A stretch of DNA of 64,000 nucleotides from Gaiellasilicea sp963765705 (GTDB lineage Bacteria; Actinomycetota; Thermoleophilia; Gaiellales; Gaiellaceae), in the NCBI GenBank assembly GCA_963765705.1, contig CAVXXJ010000013.1, forward strand, positions 124,001 to 188,000, written 5' to 3'. Both the position numbers and the translations under genes were made by a program. The notes under the pieces are model-generated. The model had not been told where the DNA came from, made no database searches, and worked only from the letters and a program-made list of their open reading frames with translations. The stretch's first letter is position 1. Each line of letters starts with the position of its first letter. This document shows positions 33,677 to 42,403 of this stretch, piece after piece.

Positions 33677-34350
33677 ACGCCGCCTCGCGGAGTGCGTAGC
33701 CGACGCCGCGGATCGTCTGGATCAGCCGCGGCTTTCCGCCCCCCTCGGTCTTTCTGCGCAGATAGCCGATGTAGACGTCGAGCGAGTTGGAGCCGAAGCC
33801 GAAGTCGTAACCCCAGACGCGCTCGAAGATCACAGACCGGGTCAGCACCTGCCGCGGATTGAGCAGGAAGAGCTCGAGCAGCGCGAACTCGGTGCGCGTC
33901 AGCTCGATCGGATCGCCGCCGCGGTGCGACGAGCCGGGTTGCAGGGTCGAGCTCGACATCGGCGAACCGGAGCACCTCGCCTTCCTGGGGCCCGAGCCGG
34001 CGCAGCAGCGCGCGCAGCCGCGCCAGCAGCTCGTCGAGCGCGAACGGCTTCACGACGTAGTCGTCGGCGCCGGCGTCGAGGCCGGCCACCCGGTCGGCGA
34101 CCTCGTCGCGCGCCGTCAGCATCAGGATGGGCAGCGAGTTGCCGGTCCGGCGAAGGCGCCGGCAGGCTTCGAGCCCGTCCAGCCGTGGCATCGAGACGTC
34201 GAGAACGAGCGCGTCGACTCCGTTACCGGCCAGCCGGTCGACCGCTTCCTGGCCGTCGCCGGCGAGCTCGACGTCGTACCCCTCGAGCTGGAGGGCACGG
34301 CGGAGCGAGTCCCGCACGGCGGGCTCGTCGTCGACGACGAGGATCTTCAT
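33669..34350 (-). CDS. OmpR-family response regulator (MprA-like; one indel)
   Basis: Receiver domain (about 1-120) with acidic pocket D7-D8, phospho-acceptor D51 (LVLDVSMPRLDG), T79-region LTARDE and K101-region VVKPF. After a frame change near 33935 the winged-helix DNA-binding domain continues: LTRTEFALLELFLLNPRQVLTR, SLDVYIGYLRRK and TIRGVGYAL, ending at TGA 33669-33671. About 227 residues. It should bind 11-bp direct repeats; four lie upstream of htrA and two weaker ones (34372-34388) upstream of its own promoter. Confidence 0.9.
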
Positions 34351-34356
34351 GCCGCC

Positions 34357-34362
34357 ATTGTG
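34357..34362 (-). promoter_or_regulatory. -10 box of the response regulator operon
   Basis: CACAAT on the minus strand ends 6 nt before ATG 34350. Two degenerate half-sites, CTCACC (34377-34372) and CTTAGC (34388-34383), lie just upstream with 11-bp spacing and may allow autoregulation. Confidence 0.55.
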
Positions 34363-34399
34363 CGGGCGGAGGGTGAGAGGCAGCTAAGAACCCGGATCC

Positions 34400-34450
34400 C
34401 TCGATCGAGGGATCGTCCCTCGAAAGGGGGCAGTACCTCGATCTAGGGAT
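34400..34450. repeat. Two 14-bp direct repeats upstream of the regulator operon
   Basis: CTCGATCGAGGGAT at 34400-34413 and CTCGATCTAGGGAT at 34437-34450 differ at one base and are 37 bp apart. The first contains the palindrome CTCGATCGAG. A related CCCTCGA lies between them at about 34416. They may be operator sites for a further regulator. Confidence 0.5.
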
Positions 34451-34514
34451 GGCAGATCTGCCGAAACCGACTACAACGTGAAGGGTAAGGGGAGAGGGGT
34501 TGCGGGCAGCTGCG

Positions 34515-34550
34515 GCGCCCGTCCCGAGAGGCCACATCTCGGACGGGCGC
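34515..34550 (-). terminator. GC-rich hairpin downstream of the leftward gene at 34673
   Basis: GCGCCCGTCCCGAGA at 34515-34529 pairs with TCTCGGACGGGCGC at 34537-34550, one bulged base and a 7-nt loop. It lies 123 nt beyond the stop of the thioesterase operon and upstream of the regulator operon, so termination of the former is likely. Confidence 0.5.
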
Positions 34551-34580
34551 GCCGCCTCATCTATTTAAGGCGCGCCAACA

Positions 34581-34656
34581 GAATCGGGATCAGCGGAAGC
34601 GGATCCCGATTCGCGCGCAAGACCCCTGAAGCTGCGTGGGTCGCTGCCGGGGCTCG
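34581..34656 (+). repeat. Composite intergenic hairpin repeat, copy 5
   Basis: GAATCGGGATC at 34581-34591 pairs perfectly with 34602-34612 (11 bp). The core after it (CAAGACCCCTGAAG, then GTCGCTGCCGGGGCTCG) is more diverged than in other copies. Confidence 0.65.
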
Positions 34657-34672
34657 ATGCCGAGCGCCGTGG

Positions 34673-35020
34673 CTACGGCGTCCACTCTTCTCCGCCGGTG
34701 TCCCAGCCGACGAGGGCGTACGGGGAGACGAGGAGCGCGACGCCCTCCACGAGCGAGCGATCCTCCGCCGTCAGCTCGCCGCTCACCTCGAGGTCGGCGA
34801 CCCGGCGGTGCTGGAACGCGATCGGGAACGCCGTCGTCGCTTCTTCGTCGCCGGCCGCGGGGCCTGCAACGAGTCGGTCCGCCTCGACGAAGCTGATCCG
34901 GACGTACCGTCCGAGCCGCTCGTGCAGGATCGCGACGACCTCACGCAGGACATCGTCGGCCTCGCCGCCGCGATTGAGCACCCGCTCGACCGCCTCGAGC
35001 GCCCCGCTGTGCGCGCTCAC
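34673..35020 (-). CDS. GAF-like small protein, unknown function
   Basis: 115 residues from GTG 35020, whose GTGA overlaps the thioesterase stop. The sequence (ALEAVERVLNRGGEADDVL, HERLGRYVRISFVEAD, TAFPIAFQHRRVADLEVSG, DRSLVEGVALLVSPYALVGWD) has the helix-strand pattern and C-terminal helix of a single small GAF domain. No catalytic or DNA-binding part is attached. It is the last gene of an operon with the phosphomannomutase-like and thioesterase genes; no ligand can be inferred. Confidence 0.65.
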   Translation of the reverse strand: MSAHSGALEAVERVLNRGGEADDVLREVVAILHERLGRYVRISFVEADRLVAGPAAGDEEATTAFPIAFQHRRVADLEVSGELTAEDRSLVEGVALLVSPYALVGWDTGGEEWTP

Positions 35021-35475
35021 GCCTCCAGATCTCCGCCTTCGAAGCCGCGGATCAGCTCGCGATACTCCTGGGGGATCTCGCTGGGGCGGCGCTCGGTCAG
35101 GTCGACGAGAACGAGGGTCTGGGTGGCGGTCACCATCAGCTCGTCGTCCTCCATCCGGTAGGCAGCGCACTCGTAGGTCGTGCTCGTCCTGCCGATCCGG
35201 GCGGCGCGGACGAAGATCTCCAGCAGGTCGTCGAAACGCGCCGGCGCGTGGTACTCGACCGTCGAGGCGCGCATGACGAAGTCCCGGCCGGAGAAGTCGC
35301 CACTCTTGCGGAGATGCCGGTGGTACTCCGTCCGGGCGTGGTCGAAGTAGGGGAGGTAGCGGCCGTAGTAGACGATCCCCTGCGCGTCGGTGTCCGAGAA
35401 CCAGACCCGTGCGATCGCCGAGTACTTGAACGGCGGCTTGCGGTCGGTGACGCGGCCGAGCTCGATCCCGGTCAC
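35017..35475 (-). CDS. Acyl-CoA thioesterase, 4-hydroxybenzoyl-CoA type (YbgC-like)
   Basis: 152 residues, hotdog fold. RVWFSDTDAQGIVYYGRYLPYFD holds the catalytic Asp (D in SDTDAQG) typical of the YbgC/FcbC branch. It would hydrolyse acyl-CoA thioesters; the acyl group is unknown. GTG 35475 overlaps the phosphomannomutase stop, and its own stop overlaps the next gene start, giving a tight three-gene operon. Confidence 0.87.
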   Translation of the reverse strand: MTGIELGRVTDRKPPFKYSAIARVWFSDTDAQGIVYYGRYLPYFDHARTEYHRHLRKSGDFSGRDFVMRASTVEYHAPARFDDLLEIFVRAARIGRTSTTYECAAYRMEDDELMVTATQTLVLVDLTERRPSEIPQEYRELIRGFEGGDLEA

Positions 35476-36806
35476 GAGCGGATCAGCTCGAGCACCTCGT
35501 CGCGCTTCTGCTCCATCAGCTCCTCGGACATCGCCTCGAGGTTGAGCCGCAGCAGCGGCTCGGTGTTCGAGGGGCGGACGTTGAAGTGCCAGTCGTCGTA
35601 GTCGACGGAGATCCCGTCCAGATGCGTGACCTGCCCGTCTGCGTAGCGCTCCTTGATCTCCTGCAGCTTCAGTGCGACGTCGGCGACCGGCGTGTTGATC
35701 TCGCCGGTGAGGAAGAACCGCTCGCGGTAGGGCGCGAGGATCTCGGACAGCTTCTGCCCGCGGAGCGAGATCAGCTCGAGCAGGAGCAGGAAGGGCACGA
35801 CGCCGGAGTCGGCCTGCACAAAGTCGCGGAAGTAGTAGTGGGCCGAGACCTCGCCGCCGAAGACCGCGTCGTCCTTGCGCATGCGGTGCTTGATGTAGGC
35901 GTGGCCGACCCGGTTCATCAGCGCCACCCCGCCTGCGCGTTCGATCGTCTCCGGCACGGCACGGCTCGCGCGCACGTCGTAGATGACCTTGCCGCCGCCC
36001 TCTTTCCGCAGGATCGACTCGGCGAGCAGCGCCGTGATGAAGTCGCCGGGGACGAAGTCGCCCGTGTCGTCGACGAAGAAGCAGCGGTCGGCGTCGCCGT
36101 CGTACGCGACTCCGAGGTCGGCGCGCTCCGCCAGCGTCTTCCCGATGATGAACTCGCGGTTCTCGGGCAGGAGCGGGTTCGGCTCGTGGTTCGGGAAGGT
36201 GCCGTCCGGCTCGAAGTAGCACGTGACGGCGTCGATCGGCAGCCGCTCCAGGACCGGCGGGAGCATCACGCCGGCCATCCCGTTGGCGGCGTCGAGCACC
36301 ACCTTCAGCGGCTTGATCGCCTCGACGTCGACGAAGGAGAGCACCTTCTCGACGAATCCCGGCCAGATGTCCTTCGGCTGCACCTCGCCCCGCTTTGCTG
36401 GGCCAAATGGCTTCAGCGCGCGGTCACGCACGTCCAGCAGGCCCGACTCGCCGCCGACCGGCAGCGCGCCGCGGCGGACGATCTTCATTCCCGTGTACTC
36501 CTTCGGGTTGTGCGACGCGGTGACGCACACGCCGCCCTCGAGCTCGAGCTCGCCGACCGCGTAATAGACCATCTCGGTGCCCACCAGCCCGAGATCGAGC
36601 ACGTCGGCGCCGCCGTCGGCTGCACCCTCGATCAAGGCCGCGGACATCGACGGCGACGAGACGCGTGTATCGCGGCCGACCGCGATGCTGTGGGGCTCGA
36701 AGTGCTCGACGTAGGCACGTCCGATCGCGTAGGCGCCCTCCTCGTCGAGCTCGTCCGGATAGACGCCGCGTACGTCGTACGCCTTGAAGACCTTGGGATC
36801 GAGCAC
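35472..36806 (-). CDS. Phosphomannomutase/phosphoglucomutase
   Basis: 444 residues. Phosphoserine loop VCVTASHNPKEYTG (Ser about 104), metal loop GVAYDGDADRC (about 240), sugar loop FGGEVSAH (about 320) and phosphate-binding loop NVRPSNTEPLLR near the C-terminus are all intact. It interconverts hexose 6- and 1-phosphates for polysaccharide and cell-envelope sugars. Start GTG 36806 is set by a TAGCAT box 6 nt upstream. Glucose versus mannose preference cannot be read from sequence. Confidence 0.93.
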   Translation of the reverse strand: MLDPKVFKAYDVRGVYPDELDEEGAYAIGRAYVEHFEPHSIAVGRDTRVSSPSMSAALIEGAADGGADVLDLGLVGTEMVYYAVGELELEGGVCVTASHNPKEYTGMKIVRRGALPVGGESGLLDVRDRALKPFGPAKRGEVQPKDIWPGFVEKVLSFVDVEAIKPLKVVLDAANGMAGVMLPPVLERLPIDAVTCYFEPDGTFPNHEPNPLLPENREFIIGKTLAERADLGVAYDGDADRCFFVDDTGDFVPGDFITALLAESILRKEGGGKVIYDVRASRAVPETIERAGGVALMNRVGHAYIKHRMRKDDAVFGGEVSAHYYFRDFVQADSGVVPFLLLLELISLRGQKLSEILAPYRERFFLTGEINTPVADVALKLQEIKERYADGQVTHLDGISVDYDDWHFNVRPSNTEPLLRLNLEAMSEELMEQKRDEVLELIRS

Positions 36807-36812
36807 GAGCCG

Positions 36813-36818
36813 ATGCTA
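36813..36818 (-). promoter_or_regulatory. -10 box of the phosphomannomutase operon
   Basis: TAGCAT on the minus strand ends 6 nt before GTG 36806. The divergent secreted-protein gene starts at 36873, 66 nt away. Confidence 0.55.
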
Positions 36819-36872
36819 AGGGAACGGCGTTCGCGCCCGCGGTGTACCCGCTGCATACTTCTTCGGACCACG

Positions 36873-38000
36873 ATGAAGCTTCTCGCTGCCGCACTTGCGG
36901 CCGCCGCTCTCGGGCTGCCTGCCGCACACGCATCGCCGCCCACCGTGTTGGGCCTCGTCTACACGCCCGGCTACGGCAACAGCATGATTGCGCGCTACGA
37001 CCCGGTTACGCTCGAGCAGAGCGGGCCGCGCGTCCGGCTCGGCGGGAATGCCAACAGCTGGGGCTGGTCGCCGCAGCGGCGGTATCTCGCGGTTGCGAGC
37101 TATCCGCAGCGTCTGACCGTGTTCGAGGCCGCGACCATGCGGGTCGTCTCCCGCATCCGGCTCGCGCCCGGAGGCGGCGTCGCTCGCGCCGTTACCTGGG
37201 CTGGTGACCGTGTCCTTGCAGTCGTCGAAGCCCCGTTCGGAGCGGTCGTGACGGCGGTCGACCCGCTCGCGGGTCGCGTCGTTCGCACGACGCGGCTGAC
37301 GCGGCCGTTCGGCTACCAGTTCCAGCGCCTGCGGGATGGGCTCGTCTTCCTGCTCGGCGCACGCAGTCGGATCGGGCCGGTGCAGCTCGCGGTCGTCGAC
37401 GCGGAGGGCGTGACCCGTGTCGTCACCGTGCGGCAGGCGGCCGCACGCGCCGGGCTCGCGGTCGACCCGGTCGGCCGCCGGGCGTACGTCGTCGACGGCA
37501 ACCGCGTCCTCGGCGTCGATCTGCGCACGCTCGCCGTCTCCGATCCCGGGCCGCTGCGGACACTCGCCAAGCCACCGTTGGGCTCGGAGCGATCGGCGCT
37601 CTGGCTCGGGAACGGGTTGCTGGCGGTCTCCGGCATCGATCGAGATGCCACCAGCGCCAGGCCGGCGGGCCTCCGCCTCGTCGACGTGCGTGACCGGACC
37701 TCTCGCACGATCCATCCCTCCGCGACCAGCTTCACGGCGGTGGGACGGGCGCTGCTCGTCGAGGATCGTTCGAGCCGCCGGGCCCTGAACGTCACCGCCT
37801 ACGGCTTCGACGGCCGTCTGCGCTACCGGCTCGAGCTCGAGTGGGCGACGTGGCTGAAGAAGCAGGGTCGACTCGGCTACGCCTGCCGCCAGGCCTTCCT
37901 TCGCTCGGTCGTCGACCTCACGAGCGGTCGCACCGTCCGCGGCGGATTCCCGGCCGAAACGCGCTGCCCGACGGTATTGGTGGACGACTCACGTGCCTAG
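36873..38000 (+). CDS. Exported beta-propeller-like protein, paralogue 1
   Basis: 375 residues with a typical signal peptide (MKLLAAALAAAALGLPAAHAS). The mature part alternates short beta strands with Gly/Asp turns in about seven weak repeats (for example LAVASYPQRLTVFEAATMRVV, LVFLLGARSRIGPVQLAVVDA in part), as in WD40/YVTN-like propellers. No catalytic motif. Two Cys near the C-terminus may form a disulfide. The gene at 37993 is a tandem paralogue with the same plan. Function unknown; surface or periplasmic location inferred. Confidence 0.78.
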   Translation: MKLLAAALAAAALGLPAAHASPPTVLGLVYTPGYGNSMIARYDPVTLEQSGPRVRLGGNANSWGWSPQRRYLAVASYPQRLTVFEAATMRVVSRIRLAPGGGVARAVTWAGDRVLAVVEAPFGAVVTAVDPLAGRVVRTTRLTRPFGYQFQRLRDGLVFLLGARSRIGPVQLAVVDAEGVTRVVTVRQAAARAGLAVDPVGRRAYVVDGNRVLGVDLRTLAVSDPGPLRTLAKPPLGSERSALWLGNGLLAVSGIDRDATSARPAGLRLVDVRDRTSRTIHPSATSFTAVGRALLVEDRSSRRALNVTAYGFDGRLRYRLELEWATWLKKQGRLGYACRQAFLRSVVDLTSGRTVRGGFPAETRCPTVLVDDSRA

Positions 38001-39141
38001 CCGCCTGCTCGCTGCCGCCGTCGCCGCCCTGGCCGTGGCCGTCCCCGCGAGCAGCGGTGGCGGAACGCTCTTCGGGCTTCAGGGATCCAACGCCGACGGG
38101 CGACTCGTCCGAGTCGAGCCGGCGACGCTCCGGGCGATCGGGCCAAGCCTGAGCGTCGGACGCTTCACGGCCGAGCGGGCGGTCTCGCCTGACGGGCGAA
38201 CGATCGCACTCGTGTCGCAGGACCGTCCCACGGTGAGGCTCGTCGACCTTCAACGCATGCGCGTGCTCGGCAGCGCGGCGCTCGCGGACGAGGGCGAGGT
38301 TCACGTCCTGCGCTGGACCGCGCAGGGGCTGGTCGCCCTCGTCGATCCTCCCCTTGGCTCCAAGCTCGTCTGGCTCGATCCTCAGCAGCGCCGGGTCACA
38401 CGAACGCTCCGCTACCGCGGCGAGCTGACGGATTTCCGGATGGCGTCAGGACGGCTCGCCGTTCTGGAGCGGCCGGGAGGCCGGGTTGGGCCGGTTCGCC
38501 TGAACGTGATCGACGCTGACGGACGTGCCCGCTCGATCCGCATCGACCGGATCCGCGGCGGGTGGCAGCGCAAGGGCAGCGACGTGGTGCGGATGGCCGA
38601 GCCCGGCCTCGCAATCGACTCCGAGGGCGAGACGGTGTGGCTCGCCGACGGCGACGGTGAGATCTGCGAGGTCGTTCTGGACTCCCTTTCCGTTCGTTGC
38701 AACACGGTCAGGACACTGACGAAGAACGGAGCGCCGTGGTCGCGACGTCAGCTCAAGCTCGTCGCGCCCGGCACGCTCGCGCTGTCTGGCTGGGAGAAGC
38801 CGGAACGGGGACCGCGCGCGGCGAGAGCTATCGGGCTCTGGGTCGTCGACACGGCGACGTGGCGGCGGCGGCTCGTCGATCGGGGCATCGGCAGCTTCCG
38901 GCTCGCAGGCGGCGTCATCGTCGGGGACCGTCGGGGCGGCGTGACGGCATACGACCCCGCCGGAACGCTTCGCTATCGCATCGAGGAGCCGTTCCAGCTC
39001 GGCGTCTTGTCGACTGCCGGCCCGTATCTGTACGTCCCGCGCACCGACGGGCGCACGGTCGTCGCCGACCTCGCGACAGGGCGCGTCCTCGGCCGCCCGG
39101 CCGGCACCGCGCGCCCGTTTCAGGAGCTCGACACCTGGTAG
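37993..39141 (+). CDS. Exported beta-propeller-like protein, paralogue 2
   Basis: 382 residues from GTG 37993, overlapping the first paralogue by 8 nt. Signal peptide MPSRLLAAAVAALAVAVPASS. The body shares matching phrases with paralogue 1: VRLVDLQRMRV, RVTRTLRYRGEL, GRVGPVRLNVIDADG and a final TVVADLATGRVLG, again a repeat-based all-beta protein. The pair arose by tandem duplication and is translationally coupled. No enzyme motif is visible. Confidence 0.78.
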   Translation: MPSRLLAAAVAALAVAVPASSGGGTLFGLQGSNADGRLVRVEPATLRAIGPSLSVGRFTAERAVSPDGRTIALVSQDRPTVRLVDLQRMRVLGSAALADEGEVHVLRWTAQGLVALVDPPLGSKLVWLDPQQRRVTRTLRYRGELTDFRMASGRLAVLERPGGRVGPVRLNVIDADGRARSIRIDRIRGGWQRKGSDVVRMAEPGLAIDSEGETVWLADGDGEICEVVLDSLSVRCNTVRTLTKNGAPWSRRQLKLVAPGTLALSGWEKPERGPRAARAIGLWVVDTATWRRRLVDRGIGSFRLAGGVIVGDRRGGVTAYDPAGTLRYRIEEPFQLGVLSTAGPYLYVPRTDGRTVVADLATGRVLGRPAGTARPFQELDTW

Positions 39142-39173
39142 GACGGCGCCGCCGCTAGGCCAACGCAGATCCC

Positions 39174-39179
39174 TACAAT
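39174..39179 (+). promoter_or_regulatory. -10 box of the cyclase/AAA gene
   Basis: TACAAT ends 7 nt before ATG 39187. Confidence 0.6.
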
Positions 39180-39186
39180 TAGTGGC

Positions 39187-42114
39187 ATGGAACGCAAGCT
39201 CGCCACAGTCCTGTTCGTCGACCTCGTCGGCTCGACCGAGTTCGTCGCCGCCAGCGATCCCGAGATCGTGCGGCGGCGCGTCAACTCGTTCTTCGAGCAC
39301 GTCTCGCACTGCATCACGACGCACGGCGGGATCGTAGAGAAGTTCGCCGGCGACGCCGTCATGGCCGCGTTCGGCATCCCGCAGGCGCACGAGGACGACG
39401 CCGAGCGCGCGATCCGCGCGGCCGCCGGGATCCTCGACTCGGTGCACGGCCTCGGGCTCGAGGCCAGGATCGGCGTCGAGGCGGGCGAGGTCGTCGCGGA
39501 CGAGCGGGACTCGACCTTCGCCACCGGCGAGGCCGTCAACGTCGCGGCCCGCCTGCAACAGCAGGCCCAGCCCGGCGAGATCCTGATCGGACCGTTCGCG
39601 CGCCGGCTGACGATCGGCGCCGTCGAGACGGAAGAGGTCGGGCCGGTCGAGCTGAAGGGATTCGGCGAGCCGCTGATCGCATGGCGGCTGTTGCAACTGC
39701 TCGAGACCGACGGTCGCGTCGTCTCGGTCGCCGCGCCGTTCGTCGGCCGGGAGTACGAGCTGGAGTTGCTCGAGAACACGCTCGCGCGCGTGATCCACAA
39801 CGAACGCGCTCACCTGTTCACGATCTACGGCGAGCCGGGAGTCGGTAAGAGCCGTCTCGCACGCGAGTTCATCGAAGGCGTCGAAGACGCTTCCGTGCTC
39901 ATCGGCCGCTCGCTGCCGTACGGCGAAGGCGTCACGTACTGGCCGCTGGCGGAGATGGTCAAGGTCGCGGCGGGGATCGCCGACGACGACCCTGTCCAGG
40001 AGGCGGTCTCGAAGCTGCGCGCCTGCTGCGGCGACGATGCCGTGGCCGACCTGCTCGCGCTCGCCGTCGGCGTCCTCGAGGGGATCGAGACCGAGCGGAG
40101 CCAGCAGGAGATCGCGTGGGCGGCGCACGAGTGGGCGGCCGAGCTCGCCGACGCGCGCCCGTTGATCCTCGTCTTCGAGGACGTGCACTGGGCCGAGGAG
40201 CCGTTGCTGGAGCTGATCGAGCACCTCGCCGAGCGCGTCAAGGAGTCGCCGCTGATGATCCTCTGCCTCGCGCGCCCCGAGCTGCTCGACATCCGTCCCG
40301 GCTGGGGCGGAGGCCGGCTGCGCGCCGCGGCGATCGAGCTCGAGCCGCTCGCTCCGGCGGAGAGCGAGCAGCTGCTCGACGCGCTCCTGGCCGACCGCGA
40401 GCTCTCGACCTCCGAACGGAAGACGCTGCTCGAGAAGACCGAGGGCAATCCGCTCTTCGTCGAGGAGACGATGCGGATGCTGCTCGAGGGCGGCACGTCG
40501 GCGAAGCGGATTCCCGACACGCTTCAGGCGATGATCGCGGCGCGCATCGACCGCCTGCCGCGCGGCGAGAAGCGGTTGCTTCAGCGCGCCTCCGTCATCG
40601 GCCGCATCTTCTGGGAAGGCGCGGTCGAGCGGCTACTGCCCGACGTGGACGAACTCGAGCCGGTGCTCGATGCCCTCCTGCTGCGCGACTTCGTCACCCG
40701 CGAGAGTCGCTCGTCGATCACGGGCGAGCGCGCCTACCGGTTCAAGCACGTGCTGATCCGGGACGTCGCCTACGCGGGTCTCGCCAAGGCCTCCCGGGCC
40801 GAGCTCCACCAGCAGGTGGCGGACTGGCTCGAGGAGATCGCGGGTGAGGAGCTCGTCGAGATCCGCGGGTATCACCTCGACCATGCTGCGACGCTGCAGG
40901 AGGAGCTCGACGGCGCCGCTCCGGTCGAGCTGGCGGCGCGGGCCGCAGCGGCGCTCGAGAAAGCCGGGCGCCGCGCCCTGGCGCGCGAGGCGAACAACTC
41001 GGCCAGGCGGCTGCTCGTGCGCGCAGTGGAGCTCGAGCCGACCCTCCAGCGCCGCTTCCTCGCGGCCCGGGCCGCGCGGCGGATCGCCGACCTGCCGGCG
41101 CAGGCGGTCGAGATGGAGCGCGTCTTCGCCGACGCGACTGCGGCGGGCGACACGCGGCTTCAGGGACTCGCGCTTACGGCGCTGGCCGACAACGCGCTGA
41201 TGCGCGACGCCGACCTGCCCCGCGGGCGCGATCTCGTCGAGCAGGCACTCGTGCTGCTCGAGGACGGCAAGTCGGAGGACCGCTATGAAGCGCTGACGAT
41301 GCGTGCGCGCATCGGCTGGTGGCTCGGCGACCTGGACGACGACGAGCGCTGGATCGGCAAGGCGCTCGAGGTCGCGCGCGAGATCGGGCGCAAGGATCTC
41401 GAGGCGAGCTCCGCAGACGACCTCGCGAGCGCCGCAATCGCACGGCTCGACCTCGACCGGGCAATCCGGCTCGTCGGCGAGGCACTGGAGCTCGCGGAGG
41501 AGAGCGGCAACATCACGGCGCTCGGCTGGGCGCTCGTGTCGCAGGCGCGGATCGACGCGCTGCGCGGCCGGCTGGACGAAGCCGCCGCCTGCCTCGATCG
41601 CGCCGAGGAGCTCTTCTCGCAGTCGGGCAACGCCTGGGCGCTCGCGCGGCTCAGCAACCACTACGGCTGGGTCGAGCGCCGCCGCGGCGACCTTCCCGCC
41701 GCCGACCGCCGTTTCCGCGACGCGATCCGCATCCTGAAGCCGCTCGAGGACCGGGGGACGCTCTGCGAGAGCCAGCGCGGCCTCGCCCAGGTGCTCGTCG
41801 TGCTCAAGAAGATCGACGAAGCTGAGCGGTACGCCCTGGAGGCGCGAGAGACCGTCGGCCCGCACGACACGATCTCCCGCGCGACGACGCGCATGGCGCT
41901 CGGGATCATTCGCGCCGCCCAGGGCCGCGACGAGGAGGCCGAGACGCTGCTGCGGGAGGCCGTCGCCGTCGTCGACGGCAAGGATCTGCTGCTGATCCGC
42001 CGCGAGCTGGTGACGGCGCTCGCCGTCTTCCTGCGCGAGCGGGGTCGCGTCGACGAGGCCGAGGAGTACGAGCTCGAGCTCGCCGGCTACGACGCCGCGC
42101 TCACACCGGCCTGA
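39187..42114 (+). CDS. Class III nucleotidyl cyclase domain fused to AAA-type ATPase and TPR repeats
   Basis: 975 residues. An N-terminal class III cyclase domain (1-170) has metal ligands D12 (FVDLVGST) and D56 (EKFAGDAVMAAFG) and transition-state residues N118 and R122 (VNVAARLQ), so it may be active. It is followed by an AAA/STAND ATPase with Walker A GEPGVGKS (215-222) and LILVFEDVHWAEEP as Walker B. The C-terminal 400 residues form TPR-like helical pairs. This architecture is common in actinobacteria and usually lacks a known signal. Intact in one frame, probably leaderless. Confidence 0.9.
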   Translation: MERKLATVLFVDLVGSTEFVAASDPEIVRRRVNSFFEHVSHCITTHGGIVEKFAGDAVMAAFGIPQAHEDDAERAIRAAAGILDSVHGLGLEARIGVEAGEVVADERDSTFATGEAVNVAARLQQQAQPGEILIGPFARRLTIGAVETEEVGPVELKGFGEPLIAWRLLQLLETDGRVVSVAAPFVGREYELELLENTLARVIHNERAHLFTIYGEPGVGKSRLAREFIEGVEDASVLIGRSLPYGEGVTYWPLAEMVKVAAGIADDDPVQEAVSKLRACCGDDAVADLLALAVGVLEGIETERSQQEIAWAAHEWAAELADARPLILVFEDVHWAEEPLLELIEHLAERVKESPLMILCLARPELLDIRPGWGGGRLRAAAIELEPLAPAESEQLLDALLADRELSTSERKTLLEKTEGNPLFVEETMRMLLEGGTSAKRIPDTLQAMIAARIDRLPRGEKRLLQRASVIGRIFWEGAVERLLPDVDELEPVLDALLLRDFVTRESRSSITGERAYRFKHVLIRDVAYAGLAKASRAELHQQVADWLEEIAGEELVEIRGYHLDHAATLQEELDGAAPVELAARAAAALEKAGRRALAREANNSARRLLVRAVELEPTLQRRFLAARAARRIADLPAQAVEMERVFADATAAGDTRLQGLALTALADNALMRDADLPRGRDLVEQALVLLEDGKSEDRYEALTMRARIGWWLGDLDDDERWIGKALEVAREIGRKDLEASSADDLASAAIARLDLDRAIRLVGEALELAEESGNITALGWALVSQARIDALRGRLDEAAACLDRAEELFSQSGNAWALARLSNHYGWVERRRGDLPAADRRFRDAIRILKPLEDRGTLCESQRGLAQVLVVLKKIDEAERYALEARETVGPHDTISRATTRMALGIIRAAQGRDEEAETLLREAVAVVDGKDLLLIRRELVTALAVFLRERGRVDEAEEYELELAGYDAALTPA

Positions 42115-42203
42115 CTCCTGCGGCCGGATTGACGGCCCGTCTCGTGGCGTGGGAGGATCCGACCCGTTTCTCCGTTTTGTCCACGATGACGAAGGAGGAC
42201 AGG

Positions 42204-42368
42204 ATGACCGAGGCAGGATCGGACCCCCGCGAGCGCGACGACGCCGAGGAGTTGGTCGACGAGCTCAGCGACCTCGACGTTCCGGACGACATGGACGTGA
42301 CCGGCGGCGCGCTCAATACCTACGTCGCCCAGGTTCAGGGCGAGAAGCAGGGAGGACCGAAGGGCTGA
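42204..42368 (+). CDS. 54-residue acidic peptide with a VTGG motif
   Basis: ATG 42204 follows an AGGAGGA ribosome-binding site. The first 35 residues are very acidic (DDAEELVDELSDLDVPDDMD) and end in VTGG; the last 19 (ALNTYVAQVQGEKQGGPKG) are basic and polar. The acidic part plus double Gly resembles peptide leader sequences. The tail resembles the first strand of Hcp-type tube proteins but stops there. No maturation enzyme is next door; a gamma-glutamyltransferase follows after 35 nt. Real gene by start signal; function unknown. Confidence 0.68.
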   Translation: MTEAGSDPRERDDAEELVDELSDLDVPDDMDVTGGALNTYVAQVQGEKQGGPKG

Positions 42369-42403
42369 TCGGGACAACTACTGGCTTCGGGGAAGGAGCT
42401 GAC

